From the NCBI RefSeq assembly GCF_025698545.1, contig NC_068572.1, forward strand, positions 1,922,001 through 1,986,000: a DNA stretch of 64,000 nt. Direction: 5' to 3'. Below are positions 48,545 to 64,000 of the stretch, piece after piece; position 1 is the first letter of the stretch; every line of letters starts with the position of its first letter. The translations under genes were made by a program, and so were the position numbers. The stretch is from Gossypium raimondii (lineage: Eukaryota > Streptophyta > Magnoliopsida > Malvales > Malvaceae). The notes under the pieces are model-generated. The model was not told where the DNA came from, made no database searches, and worked only from the letters and a program-made list of their open reading frames with translations.

Positions 48545-49555
48545 TACCTACCTCACAGACTCACTTAAGCTCTTTTCTTCGTCTCCACTCTCACACACAC
48601 TGCTAAAATCAACCTTTAAAGAACTTTACTTTCTCCATTGCTTAGATCTCCAGTTTTTGTTTCTCTTTTGTGTGTGTGTTATTTTCACAGCAATTTTCTC
48701 TCATTTTCTTTGAATGAAGGATCTATCTGAAGTTATTAAATCTCTGCAAATGTGAATAAATTATATTCTCTCTCTGATCCAATCATTTTTCTCCTCTTTT
48801 TTTGGTAAAAATCGTGTTGTAAAAGCTTCTTTGATTCGCTCCTTTATTACTTGCGTAAGTCTAAATTTTCCTTTCTTTTCCTTTATTATTTTTATTATTT
48901 TTTATTTAATTTTTTCGAGTGATATTGTTATGATCTTCTTCTTTACCACCGAAAATGCTTGTGAAGATTCTGGTATTTCTTTCTTTTTCTTCTTCTTCTT
49001 CTTTTTTAGTTCATTTTTGTAATTATTCTTTGTTTGGATCGTAGATAAAAAGGACGTTGACGCAGGTTGACGTGAATGTAACTAAGAAACGTGAGCTTCC
49101 GGCGGGATTGGATCGGGTTTTTTAGTGTCTCTTCGGTAATATTTTCGTTTTTTATTTATATTTTTCTCTTTTTACTGATTTAAGTACTGTTCTTTTTTTC
49201 TTATAGAAAATGATAATATAGTTTTTTTTGTTGGTTTTAATGCAATAATATAGTTTATTGAAGTAGCTGAAAAGGGCTAAACTAATTTCAGCTAAATCCA
49301 ATCTCCACTGATATAAGTTCATTTTTAGCAGGAAAGATCTATAAGCCCAAGTTGGTTTATTTATTTCATCTCTATAAATGTCGATATCAAATAATCACTT
49401 TTACAGTCTTGTTCCTTACATATAAAACTATAGTTCTTGCCTTTTCAAGAAAGAGGAAAATATTTTCATAAAAAAAAACAAAAACAAAAAAAAGGTAATT
49501 GCTGTTAAATTTGACTTCAAAAAACCCAGCAATTTTCTTGAAATACTGATTTAAT
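48545..49555 (+). promoter_or_regulatory. Putative 5' leader of the SBT2 gene, with likely intron
   Basis: Pyrimidine-rich, UTR-like sequence ('cttcgtctccactctcac') begins near 48545 after a long A run. A likely acceptor 'gacgttgacgcag' is at about 49065, followed by lower-AT sequence to about 49125. Exact leader exons cannot be set from sequence alone. A CT-rich/TTC stretch lies near 48975-49015. Confidence 0.35.
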
Positions 49556-54890
<5,335 letters not shown>

Positions 54891-55960
54891 ACTAAATCGT
54901 TAAGCAGAACTAGGGAGCATTCTCATCTGCAATTCGTTTTACTACAACCTTACAATTATTCAATCACAACACTGAATTATTCGGTCCTCGGTTCATTCAA
55001 ACATGGATTTCAGATAATATTTTCACGGATCTTTATACAATTCAGGATTGTGATTGGTTAATTGTGTTGTAGTAATTGTAGATGAAATGGTCCTCGTACT
55101 ATTATTCTTTGTAATTTGTGGTAATAAGATATGGGTTTTAGATTATATATATGTCTGAAATATATAGATGTGGAATAGTAGTTTGTAAAGGTAAATGCTA
55201 TAACGTGGGGAGACTTGTAGCATCTTCCTTCTATAAGTTTTGCTACTAATTTTCTTTGCTAATTCCATAAAAAAATGCTTCCTTTACTATTTTGTATTAT
55301 GTTTTTTGATGGATTGACAACGAAAATTTCCCTTTTATCTCTTTGAATTTCCTTTTGTTAACTTTGATTAACGGGTTGGGTTATTTGTCTAAATCTGAAA
55401 ACCTGCTTTGAGAATCTTTGGATAAAAGTGATTTGATGAAAATTGATGATTAATTAATAATATTAATAATTAATTTTGTCAAATTAACTTTCATAAAAAT
55501 TGAACATAAAATTAAACAAATTCATAATTTAAATTGAGTTTATTCTATTTACAAAATTATGAAAAATTCAAAATAATATTAGCAATTAACTTTTATCAAT
55601 TTAATCCTAAAGCGAAATTAAACATTAAAAAGTTAACACCGTTATTTCTAGGTATTAAAATATATAATTTTTACCAAATACAAGGGCCAAATGATGTATT
55701 AAGCCATTAAAAAATATACACACATTGGCAAAATATATAAACACAAATGTTAAAAAGTTGATGCATTAAGGTTGTGAATTTGAATGTTGTAGACGAGGAA
55801 AATAACTAAGCTATTGTTTAAGGTTTTGACTTGATTTGGTTAAGATTTTTCGATGTCTTTTAATCATATTGAGTATTGTAGAAGTGGTCTTGATAGTCTT
55901 TAAAGTGTTGTTTATCGGGTAGTTAATTGGATTCTTAACAATCGAAGGCATTATTTATAA
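54891..55960. other. 3' flank of the SBT2 gene and intergenic DNA
   Basis: The probable 3' UTR runs to about 55200 with AT-rich polyadenylation-like sequence. About 55490-55707 is a truncated relative of the 1120-1531 element. No gene is supported. Confidence 0.45.
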
Positions 55961-56241
55961 GAGGGTTTTGTCTTTCGTGCTCTGCTGAAAGTCAACATGC
56001 CCTGAGCAGCTACTCTGAAAGTCTAGTTCACAGAACCGAGAGTGTCTCGACCGTACGTGGGCATATGACAACCCATCAAGTGGTACCATATAACCCACCA
56101 AGGGCAAGATGCTCACACTGCCTTGATGGGTGGCCATACACACACGTACGGTTGAGACATTCCCGACTCTATAAACTAAGTCCCTAGGGCAGCCACTCAT
56201 GGCACATTAGCTCTTGACAGAGCATGAGAGACTAAACCCTC
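55961..56241. mobile_element. Nearly full-length palindromic foldback element (281 bp)
   Basis: The left end 'gagggttttgtctttcgtgc' pairs with the right end 'gcatgagagactaaaccctc'. In the middle 'tgtctcgaccgtacgtg' pairs with 'cacgtacggttgagaca', and 'aacccatcaag' with 'cttgatgggt'. The arms are about 120-125 bp with a loop of about 35 bp. It is much less AT-rich than its surroundings. It is either a MITE or a hairpin that could feed small-RNA production. Confidence 0.8.
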
Positions 56242-56736
56242 CTCGAGAGACATTCAGTTGTTTAAGTTTAATTAACTACCTGTAGATAACATTTTGAAAT
56301 TTTTTTTTGAAAGAGCTAATTCTCTCGAACAAGCATTAGCTAAATTTGAAATCAAGCCGAATCGAACTTCTTCTAAAGGAGAGACAAAAGATCTTGTGGC
56401 ATTTTTTTCTAATTTTTTTAAGAAATATTAAACTCGTTATCACTTAATGCAATAAATATTAGTGACTCTGGATTCAATTTAACATGACTATCTAATATCA
56501 AAAACTAAGAAAGAAAATAAATTTATGATTTTAAATTAAAATTTCACCATTATTTTCATAAACTAGACCGATTGATTTAAGAGCTGATTATTTGGGGTAA
56601 AAAAACAGGAGGAAGTAGAAAGAAAATTGCAGAAGCTCAACGGTGTCGAGTCCAGAGCATTGAGCAAACTACAAACACCAAACTTCAACAAATCACTTCA
56701 AAAAAAAGAAAAGAAAAGAAAAAAAAGAGCAGAGCC
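56242..56736. other. Upstream region of the PPR gene
   Basis: AT-rich sequence, then a leader-like stretch from about 56600 with A-rich and AAG-rich sequence just before the ATG. No clear TATA box was identified. Confidence 0.4.
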
Positions 56737-59700
56737 ATGTCTTTACCCCCAAGGCTTTCTCGTTTATCATCTTCTTCCCTTCCTAAAACCCCACCTCTTC
56801 AAACACTGCTTAAACGCGGCTTCACCCCCACGCTCAAATCCATCAACCAGCTCCTCCTCTTTCTCTCCCGCTCCCGAAGATTCAACGCCGTTATCCACCT
56901 CTTCTCTCAGTTGGATTCCAACAAAATCAATCCCAATTCCCAAACTCACTCGATCCTCATTTGCTCTCTCCTCAAATTGCACAAATTCGAAGAAGCCGAA
57001 CATTTGGTGAGTACCCAGATGTCGAAATATCCCGATTTCCCCAAAACTCGGTTTTGGGATTCTCTAATTCAAGGATTTGGTGTCATCCGAAACAACCCAG
57101 AGAAGGGTCTTTTGTTGTTAAAGGATTGCTTGAGGGATTCTGGTACATTGCCTTCTTCTTTTACTTTTTGTTCGTTGATTCATAGTTTTGTATCTCAAGG
57201 GAATATGGATAGAGCAATTGAGGTGTTGGAGTTGATGACAGGTGATAATGTTAGATACCCTTTTGATAATTTTGTTTGTAGTTCAGTGATTGTTGGTTTT
57301 TGTAAGATTGGGAAACCTGAAGTTGCAGTTCGGTTTTTCGAAAATTGTATGAATTCAGGAGCTTTAAAGCCTAATGTTGTTACTTATACAGCTCTTTTAA
57401 GCAGTTTTAATCTGTTGGGTAAATTTGATGAGGGTTGTGAGTTGGTTTATAGTATGAAAAAGGAAGGGCAGGCTTTGGATGCTATTCTTTATAGCTGTTG
57501 GATTTTAGGTTACTTTAGAAATGGGTGTTTAATGGAGGCTTTGAGAAAATATAGAGAGATGGTTGAAAGAGGAATAAGCCCTGATACTGTGAGCTACACT
57601 GTCCTTATTGATGGGTTTTCGAAGGAAGGTAGTGTTGGAAAGGCAGTTGGATTTCTGAAGAAGATGTTGAAAGATGGGGTGATGCCGAATGTGATTACGT
57701 ATACGGCAATCATGTTAGGTTTCTGTAAGGAAGGGAAATTCGAGAAGGCATTTAGGTTGTTCAAGGAAGTTCAAGATATGGGGATTGAAGTGGATGAGTT
57801 TATGTATGCAACGTTGATTGATGGAGCTTGTCGGAAAGGAGATTTTGATTGCGTCTTCCGTTTGTTAGATGAAATGGAGAAGAAAGGGATTAAGCCAAGT
57901 ATTGTTACTTATAACATAGTCATCAATGGTTTGTGTAAGGTTGGGAGGACATCTGAAGCAGATAATGTATTCAAAGAAGTAGCCGGTGATATAATAACGT
58001 ACAGTACTCTGTTGTATGGTTATACCGAAGAAGGGAATATAAAAGGGATTTTTAAGACGAAAGAAAAATTGGAAAAATCTGGTCTTTGTATGGATGTTGT
58101 TGCATGTAACATACTTATCAAAGCATTCTTTATGGTTGGTGCATTCGAAGATGCTCGTGCACTCTACCAAGCAATGCCGGAAATGGATTTAAATGCAGAT
58201 TCGATTACTTATTGCACAATGATTGATGGCTACTGTAAAGTGGGCAGAATAGAGGAGGCACTTGAAGTATTTGATGAGTATAGGGTGTCATTAGTTTCTT
58301 CTGTTGCATGCTATAATTGTATAATAAGTGGGCTATGCAAACAGGGAATGGTCAATATGGCCATTCAGGTGATTATTGAACTTGGTGAGAAAGGTTTCAT
58401 TTTGGACATGGGTATCTCTATGATGTTGATCCGGGCAGCTTTTGCTCAAATGGGTGCAGTGGGAGTTATGAATTTTGTTTACAAACTCGAGAATTTCGGG
58501 TCAGACACTTACAATAGTTTATGTGATGATGCTATCCGTTTCTTGTGCAAAAGAGGCTTTGTTGAAACTGCAACTGAAGTGTACTTCGTGATGAGGAGGA
58601 AGGGTTTAATTTTGATGAAAAGTTCGTATAATTTGGTATTAGAAAAGCTTATTTATGGTGGGAAAACGTCTCTAGTTGGCCCTTTTCTCAATTTCTTCCT
58701 GAAAGACTATGGCCTTGTTGAGCCTTTTGTTGGCAAGATTTTGGCACAATACTTGTGTCTTAATAATATGGACATTGCACTACAGTTTCTCAAGAAAATG
58801 GAGCAAGTATCAACAGTCAGTTTACCTCCCTCGATTTTGAAAAACATTGTAAAGGAGGGTAGGTTATTGGATGCATATAAACTCGTCTTAGAAGCCAGCG
58901 AAAGTTTCGCTGATATGGATGTGGTTGATTACTCATTCCTGGTTCATGCCCTTTGCAAAGAAGGATACCCTAATCAGGCCTTAAATCTGTGTTCTTTTGC
59001 CAAAAATAACGGGATTACTCCAAACATTGTAACATACAATTCGGTCATAAATGGCTTGTGTTGTCAGGGGTGTCTTGGTGAAGCACTCCGACTATTTGAC
59101 TCGTTAGAAAAAATTGGCTTGGTTCCCTCTATAGTTACATATGCAACACTAATTGATAATTTATGTAAGCAAGGTTTACTGCTGGAAGCCAAAAATTTAT
59201 TCGATGGTATGATTTACAAGGGATGTAAACCGAATATACGTGTATATAATTCATTCATTGACAATTACTGTAAGTTTGGTCAAATGGATGAAGCCTTGAA
59301 GCTTCTATCTGATCTTGAGATCAAGAGTGTTAAGCCTGATGAGTTCACTGTTAGTGCTCTGATTTATGGGTACTGTATTAAGGGTGACATGGAAGGTGCT
59401 CTTACATTCTATTCCGAGTTCAAAATGAAAAATGTATCTCCTGATTTCTTGGGTTTTATTCATATGGTACGAGGTCTTTGTGCGAAAGGAAGGATGGAAG
59501 AGGCAAGGAGTATCTTGAGAGAAATGCTTCAGACAAAATCCGTTGTAGAGCTGATAAATAACATTGATACCAAGATCGAGTCAGAGTCGATAGAAAGTTT
59601 TCTTGTATTCTTATGTGACCAAGGAAGTATCCAAGAAGCTCTGGTAGTTCTTAATGAAATCGCATCTATACTTTTTCCTAGTCAAAAGTGGTCCGTTCAT

Positions 59701-59955
59701 CAAGAATCTCAAGCACTGAACAATGGTTTGAAGAGTGAAGCTCTTTCCGCAGTCTCTACTGTGTCAGCTGGATCCAACAAAATATCCGGTTTAGATGGTG
59801 CAGCGGAATACTATGATATTGGAAAAGAGGAATCTCAATTTCGTAGTTTTGACTTTTACTATTCCTTACTTAGTTCACTCTGTTCGAAAGGGGAGCTGCA
59901 CAAGGCAAATAAAGTTATGAATGATATGCTTTCGAGCTTGCAGGGAGATATGTAG
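56737..59955 (+). CDS. P-class pentatricopeptide repeat protein, At5g57250-like
   Basis: A single uninterrupted 1072-codon exon. The N-terminus ([18 protein letters not shown]) is rich in Arg, Ser and Leu with few acidic residues, as in mitochondrial targeting peptides. It is followed by many 35-residue PPR units such as '[20 protein letters not shown]' and '[20 protein letters not shown]', with a second run after about residue 730. There is no E, DYW or SMR tail, so it is P-class. PPR proteins bind organelle RNA, one base per repeat, to stabilise, splice or help translate it. Residues about 550-730 hold diverged repeats. The sequence closely follows Arabidopsis At5g57250 as I recall it. The RNA target is unknown. 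Lack of introns is normal for this family. Confidence 0.92.
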   Translation: MSLPPRLSRLSSSSLPKTPPLQTLLKRGFTPTLKSINQLLLFLSRSRRFNAVIHLFSQLDSNKINPNSQTHSILICSLLKLHKFEEAEHLVSTQMSKYPDFPKTRFWDSLIQGFGVIRNNPEKGLLLLKDCLRDSGTLPSSFTFCSLIHSFVSQGNMDRAIEVLELMTGDNVRYPFDNFVCSSVIVGFCKIGKPEVAVRFFENCMNSGALKPNVVTYTALLSSFNLLGKFDEGCELVYSMKKEGQALDAILYSCWILGYFRNGCLMEALRKYREMVERGISPDTVSYTVLIDGFSKEGSVGKAVGFLKKMLKDGVMPNVITYTAIMLGFCKEGKFEKAFRLFKEVQDMGIEVDEFMYATLIDGACRKGDFDCVFRLLDEMEKKGIKPSIVTYNIVINGLCKVGRTSEADNVFKEVAGDIITYSTLLYGYTEEGNIKGIFKTKEKLEKSGLCMDVVACNILIKAFFMVGAFEDARALYQAMPEMDLNADSITYCTMIDGYCKVGRIEEALEVFDEYRVSLVSSVACYNCIISGLCKQGMVNMAIQVIIELGEKGFILDMGISMMLIRAAFAQMGAVGVMNFVYKLENFGSDTYNSLCDDAIRFLCKRGFVETATEVYFVMRRKGLILMKSSYNLVLEKLIYGGKTSLVGPFLNFFLKDYGLVEPFVGKILAQYLCLNNMDIALQFLKKMEQVSTVSLPPSILKNIVKEGRLLDAYKLVLEASESFADMDVVDYSFLVHALCKEGYPNQALNLCSFAKNNGITPNIVTYNSVINGLCCQGCLGEALRLFDSLEKIGLVPSIVTYATLIDNLCKQGLLLEAKNLFDGMIYKGCKPNIRVYNSFIDNYCKFGQMDEALKLLSDLEIKSVKPDEFTVSALIYGYCIKGDMEGALTFYSEFKMKNVSPDFLGFIHMVRGLCAKGRMEEARSILREMLQTKSVVELINNIDTKIESESIESFLVFLCDQGSIQEALVVLNEIASILFPSQKWSVHQESQALNNGLKSEALSAVSTVSAGSNKISGLDGAAEYYDIGKEESQFRSFDFYYSLLSSLCSKGELHKANKVMNDMLSSLQGDM

Positions 59956-60546
59956 TCAAATTACTTTTATTTGGCTGCCATGACTAAAACCTAAAACTTT
60001 CTCTGCCCGGGAGATAGGACAAGAAGCGATGTACTTACAGGCTAAGGCTTGTCTGTTTCTGATAAACAATAACCATGCCATTTAAACTTCTTATCTTCCA
60101 GAAGGTAACTTTGGTTTCTTCATTATGCACTTCAATTATGACATATTACCCCTTTTCCGCTAGTCTAATTAGTACTTGCCTCTCTATGTATAGACACACA
60201 TGCACTAGCATGTTTTCTGAGATCGAATTTACCATTTTCATGTGCAGGCCTGCCTGTTTCTGGTTAAATTTGTTTTTTGAGATTTTCATATATTTGGAGA
60301 GTCCTTGGAGGATCATATCCTCAACTGAAGTTCGGAAATGGGCAAGATGCGGGTGTCAGACATGGGTACTCCAAGAAAAATGAAAAGTCAGGAGCAACAT
60401 AGCCATTAGGTAATGTAAAGTCTACCTACTTTAATTGAAGCAATTAAATAGTTTGGATCCTTTCTTCATGTTAAGCTGTCGGTAATGATATTCATATCTG
60501 TAGGTTTCATGTCAATATTGGGGCATATACAAAAATCATATTCGGT
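59956..60546. other. 3' flank of the PPR gene
   Basis: Probable 3' UTR and intergenic sequence. The open frame at 60075-60383 shows no recognisable domain. Confidence 0.4.
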
Positions 60547-60923
60547 GGTAAATGTATCATGGAGGTCCCTGCACTAAGAGTTAGATTGCATTTTGCTTCC
60601 TTCACTCAAAAAATGGGCAAATTAGTCCCTGTACATTTTATCTAAGAGTAAATTGGTCTTTTTTGTTAAAATTTCATCCTTTTTTACTGTTAAAAACTGG
60701 TGTGGCTAATGAAATAATTAGATAGTTACATCTGGAGTGCCACATGTACCTTATGCTAACATACAGGTACCAGTTTTTAATAGTAAAAATGGATGGAATT
60801 TTTATCAGAAGAACCTGTTATTCTTTGATCTAATGTACAATGACTAATTTGCTTATTTTTTTTAGTAAAGTGGGCAAAATGCAATCTGACCCCTAATACA
60901 GAGGCCTCCATGGTATTTTTACC
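60547..60923. mobile_element. Foldback MITE, family shared with 33215-33527
   Basis: The left end 'ggtaaatgtatcatggaggt' pairs with 'cctccatggtatttttacc'. Inside, 'gattgcattttgc' pairs with 'gcaaaatgcaatc', and 'ttttactgttaaaaactggt' with 'accagtttttaatagtaaaa'. It is better preserved than the 33-kb copy. Confidence 0.8.
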
Positions 60924-61026
60924 ATATTACGGTATAAGTATTTGTTAATCATACTCCGTGCATGTACAAGTTTTATGTTTCTGACTCAATCATTCATGTT
61001 CTTGTTTATTACATCTGGGTTTGGAT

Positions 61027-61795
61027 GGCAGAAATTGCATTGCTGATGCACGTTTCATGCTGGCCATTTTTCCAGGTGAGAACTGTACTTTGGACTCTTG
61101 TTTCCTTCTGTTCAATTTAACTTCTCATAATGTTGTTTTCATTTGTATGTCCTGAGAAGGTTGATCTTGGTGATATTGCAAACCGGTCAGTAACACTTGT
61201 TGACTGGTCTGCAAGAATCGGCATTGAGAATCATCTGGCTCGGGATGTTACCCATGAGCTTCTAAAGGATATCATGGTACATGTGCTTATAACTTATCTT
61301 TTAAGCAATCCCATTGTGATAATGACTTGCCACTCTTGATGCTAATGAGTGCGAGGTAGCAAGATCATTAAGAAGCGTACCTTTGGTCTTTTGCACAAAC
61401 ATGGGAAAATGGCAACACTTAACAACTTACTACCATAACGATATGCATTAGAATTTGCAGTTCCTTTGTATGATAGATGAATTCTGGCATGGTTTGTCAT
61501 CTTGGAATACCATAGTAATACGATGATCCATGCAATAAGTGATGAAAACTTGTACATTTCACACACTTTCTCTTGCACATTTACGACTCAGTAAAATTAC
61601 TAGATTCCTGACCCTTTTTTTTGTGTTCTTTTTTTGATTGAGCGAAGAGCGGGTGCAACCTTGCCTAAAGAACGGAATCAAACAACCATTTTACCTATTT
61701 TGCAAGGAAATTCTACCCAGAAACCCTACATAAATTGATGATCCTCCTCATCTCTGACTGCGGATTTTTTGGACGGATTAGAGCAAAACTGCAGG
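61027..61795 (+). pseudogene. GT14 (core-2/I-branching GlcNAc-transferase-like) pseudogene relic
   Basis: Three pieces match the last exons of the minus-strand gene at 63311-63952, in the same order but on the plus strand. 61027-61077 gives 'GRNCIADARFMLAIFP' (compare ADGKNCIADEHYLPTFFN). 61160-61276 gives 'DIANRSVTLVDWS' and 'ARDVTHELLKDI' (compare GGIANWSVTRVDWSERKW). 61640-61760 gives 'VQPCLKNGIKQPFYLF' and, after a one-base frame change, 'ARKFYPETLHKL'. The pieces keep exon-intron spacing, so this is a genomic duplicate and not a retrocopy. Key residues are changed and the frame is broken. No upstream exons were found after the PPR gene. Confidence 0.75.
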
Positions 61796-63310
61796 TTATC
61801 AAGTTGTTGGTGGTGTGTCCTAGACGGGTAATTTCTTGTCCAACCACCCCTCACATCTTTTCCATTGATACATATTCTATACCCATATACATACACATAC
61901 ATGTATGTGCATATACGTATTTGTACGTACATGTGTTTGAAGGAATTTTTGGAGATTCATAAACAAGAGTGAACTGATGCACTAGGTAAGAAAAAATAGA
62001 TGTTTTATTGTTCAGAATTGATTCAGGTATAAATTTTAGATATTCGTTATTTGATTCTTTGTAATAAAGTCAAATTGAGCAGAGATTATTTTACTAGATT
62101 ATTATATAACGTTAAGTGAAAGAAGAAAAATTAAAAATTTATACTAATTTTTTTAGTGAGTTGGTATCATACGTTCATCATGTCTAAACCCAAATGTGAA
62201 ATTATTGAAAAAAAATACAAAATAATTTGAAGGTATTTTTGTTCTTTTTATTTTATATAAAATCTCTCTCTCTCTCTCTATATATTATTATTTTGTGGTT
62301 GACCTTTAATTGGTCAAAGGTTCTAACCATATTATTGTGGTTCTAAATAATTGTTTTAAAAGATTTTATATACACTATTTGAAACTTATTGTAATAATAT
62401 TTGTTGTTGTTCGTAAAGAGTTTTTAGAAACTTTAGAAAGGCATAAATGCACTTGTAATAATCTTTTGTGCTCTTTTGCCAAATAATCAAATACTCTCTC
62501 TCAATTTTGATTATTTAATTAGAAAAATATTTTAAAAAATGAATTTGTATTTCAATCTCAATTCAAGCTATAAAATAATGTAGACACCTATAAATAAATA
62601 CTATAGCTCATTTTATGATTCTATACAAAACCAATTCAATCAATAAATTCCGAAAAAAACATAATCAAACAAGAACACCTATATTACTCGATTCAATTAA
62701 TAAATTTCGAAGAAAAACATGATCAAACAAGAGTACTTATATTACTCTGATTTGGGTGTGAAAGTTGGATATGGCTATATATCGGACACAAGTATGATAA
62801 GCTTTTTCTAAATTTTGTCCATGTATTTGAAAGGATAAAAGGTCATGTCCTTATAATATTTAGGTTGATCCGAATAACAATGCCTTAAAACAATGAAGAA
62901 TCAAAGTAACATCACTCAACAGTGCAAACTTGTAAATGACAAATAAAATATGCATCTTGCATGGATTTAAAAGTTAAGCCTTTATATTTCTAGAAAAGGG
63001 TGCACCAGTCATGTTTTGTAACTTTTACAGAAGAAAAAAGAGTTTCCCCCTATGTTCTTTCTCATATATGATCAATGGCACAAAATGGGGGAGAAAATGG
63101 ACAAGAAATTGCCTGTCCGGAAGGACGCAACCCTAACAAACTCGTTACCCTCTGGCCTTGTTCAATTGTCATCCTCGTTGTTCTCTTCCTGTTACCCTTG
63201 CACTCAAGAATTGTGTGATTGCAAAACAAGGCCATTTACAAATGTATAAACCTCTACGTAAAAACGAGATGGAACGGAGAAAATATGACCGATCCGACCA
63301 AAGTATTCAG
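61796..63310. other. Intergenic DNA between tail-to-tail GT14 copies
   Basis: A (CT)n run lies near 62264-62279. A tandem duplication lies at 62633-62755. About 62980-63310 is less AT-rich and probably includes the 3' UTR of the minus-strand GT14 gene. Confidence 0.45.
62633..62755. repeat. Two-copy tandem duplication of about 62 bp
   Basis: Blocks containing 'caattcaatcaataaattcc' then 'aacataatcaaacaagaaca' (62633-62694) are repeated from about 62695 with several substitutions, again ending in 'tatattactc'. Confidence 0.8.
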
Positions 63311-63952
63311 TCAAAAATTGAGGAGTGTCACCAATTTATCTAAGGTTTCTGGATAGAATTTCCTTGCAAATAGGTAACATGGTCGTCTGGTACCGTTCCA
63401 TATACAAGGTTGTAGCAGCTCTTCGCCCTACAAAAAGGACGGACAAACGTAAAACTATATTCGGAATCTAGTAACTATACAAACTCCTAAAAGCATGGGA
63501 AAATGTATGCGGAATGTATACCCCAGCGTTACTTGTTATATGGGTCGTCATGTCAATCGACTGCAAAAAGAATAAAATAAAAACCGTCAGAATCTTAGTT
63601 CATCATGCTGGATATTTCATCATCATACAGAGGAACCACACGTTTGTAGTGTATTTGTTAAACAACAAGGTCTTATTAATAAGTTATCGAGTGTACCGTA
63701 AAATTCCTTAGAAGATCATATGTGACATCCTGTGCCCTGTATGATTTAGGGTGCCATTTTCTCTCAGACCAGTCAACGCGTGTTACTGACCAGTTTGCGA
63801 TGCCACCGGGGTCAACCAACTGATAAAAGGAACAAGCGTTAGAAGAAGCTAAAGTGAAATGTATGAAACATGATGCAGAGTATGATTCTTACATTGAAAA
63901 AGGTTGGGAGGTAATGCTCGTCGGCAATGCAGTTTTTGCCATCCGCATATGG
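63311..63952 (-). CDS. GT14-family glycosyltransferase (core-2/I-branching type), 3' part, runs off the window
   Basis: Four 3'-terminal exons on the minus strand fit GT-AG introns and one frame: 63893-63952 (PYADGKNCIADEHYLPTFFN), 63697-63819 (41 residues, with GGIANWSVTRVDWSERKW), 63522-63560 (SIDMTTHITSNAG) and 63311-63427 (with QPCIWNGTRRPCYLFARKFY and stop). The segment matches the C-terminal part of plant DUF266/GT14 proteins related to rice BC10 and Arabidopsis At5g57270. These are Golgi type II membrane proteins thought to transfer sugars in wall or arabinogalactan synthesis. The DWSERKWHPKSY block and the Cys residues of 'PCLWNG..RPCYLFARKF' are the family hallmarks and are kept. The last residues (TLLNF) are shorter than I would expect. 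Upstream exons lie beyond 64000; 63953-64000 is intron. Confidence 0.9.
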
Positions 63953-64000
63953 CTGTAATAATCAAGAACGTGAATGACTGAATGTCAGCAACATAAACTT

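Noticed and set aside
56627..57185. Alternative frames overlapping the start of the PPR gene
   Set aside because: These are shadows of the long PPR frame, which has a clear start and repeat pattern.
63052..63343. Plus-strand open frames near the window end
   Set aside because: They are antisense to the probable 3' UTR and last exon of the minus-strand GT14 gene.

Overview
This is eukaryotic nuclear DNA from a flowering plant. It is AT-rich, the genes are split by short GT-AG introns, and the space between genes is packed with transposon remnants. The proteins are plant-specific families. The small ATP-synthase-subunit gene resembles the cotton 'fiber protein Fb15' family as I remember it, so a Malvaceae species, probably cotton (Gossypium), is my best guess. 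That is an inference, not proven.

Layout. 1-2.9 kb: repeat-rich intergenic DNA. 3.0-6.9 kb (+): a six-exon gene for a triple-KH RNA-binding protein of the PEPPER type. 7-22 kb: a gene desert holding a ruined Copia element with degenerate LTRs, several small inverted-repeat elements, and a broken LRR receptor-kinase fragment. 23-26.9 kb (-): a kelch-type pseudogene joined to a duplicated tail of a KEN-domain (IRE1/RNase L-type ribonuclease) gene, then the KEN fragment itself. 26.9-31.7 kb (-): a structurally complete but coding-dead Ty1/Copia retrotransposon with two LTRs, PBS, PPT and a perfect 5-bp target duplication. 32.9-35.4 kb (-): a small mitochondrial ATP synthase subunit gene. 35.4-48.5 kb: non-coding DNA with a solo LTR, a 1.2-kb long-TIR element and several foldback elements. 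49.5-54.9 kb (+): a ten-exon subtilisin-like protease, SBT2.5/SBT2.6 type. 56.7-60.0 kb (+): an intronless 1072-residue P-class PPR protein like At5g57250. 61.0-61.8 kb (+): a relic of GT14 glycosyltransferase exons. 63.3-64.0 kb (-): the 3' end of an apparently intact GT14 gene that runs off the window.

The real genes are unrelated housekeeping or developmental genes and do not form a pathway. The order of the ATP synthase subunit and the divergent SBT2 protease recalls Arabidopsis At4g30010/At4g30020, and PPR plus GT14 recalls At5g57250/At5g57270. These comparisons are from memory. I saw no clearly new biological system. The most unusual region is 23-27 kb, with a stand-alone KEN-type RNase fragment, its partial duplication, a kelch chimera and a Copia insertion in its 5' part.
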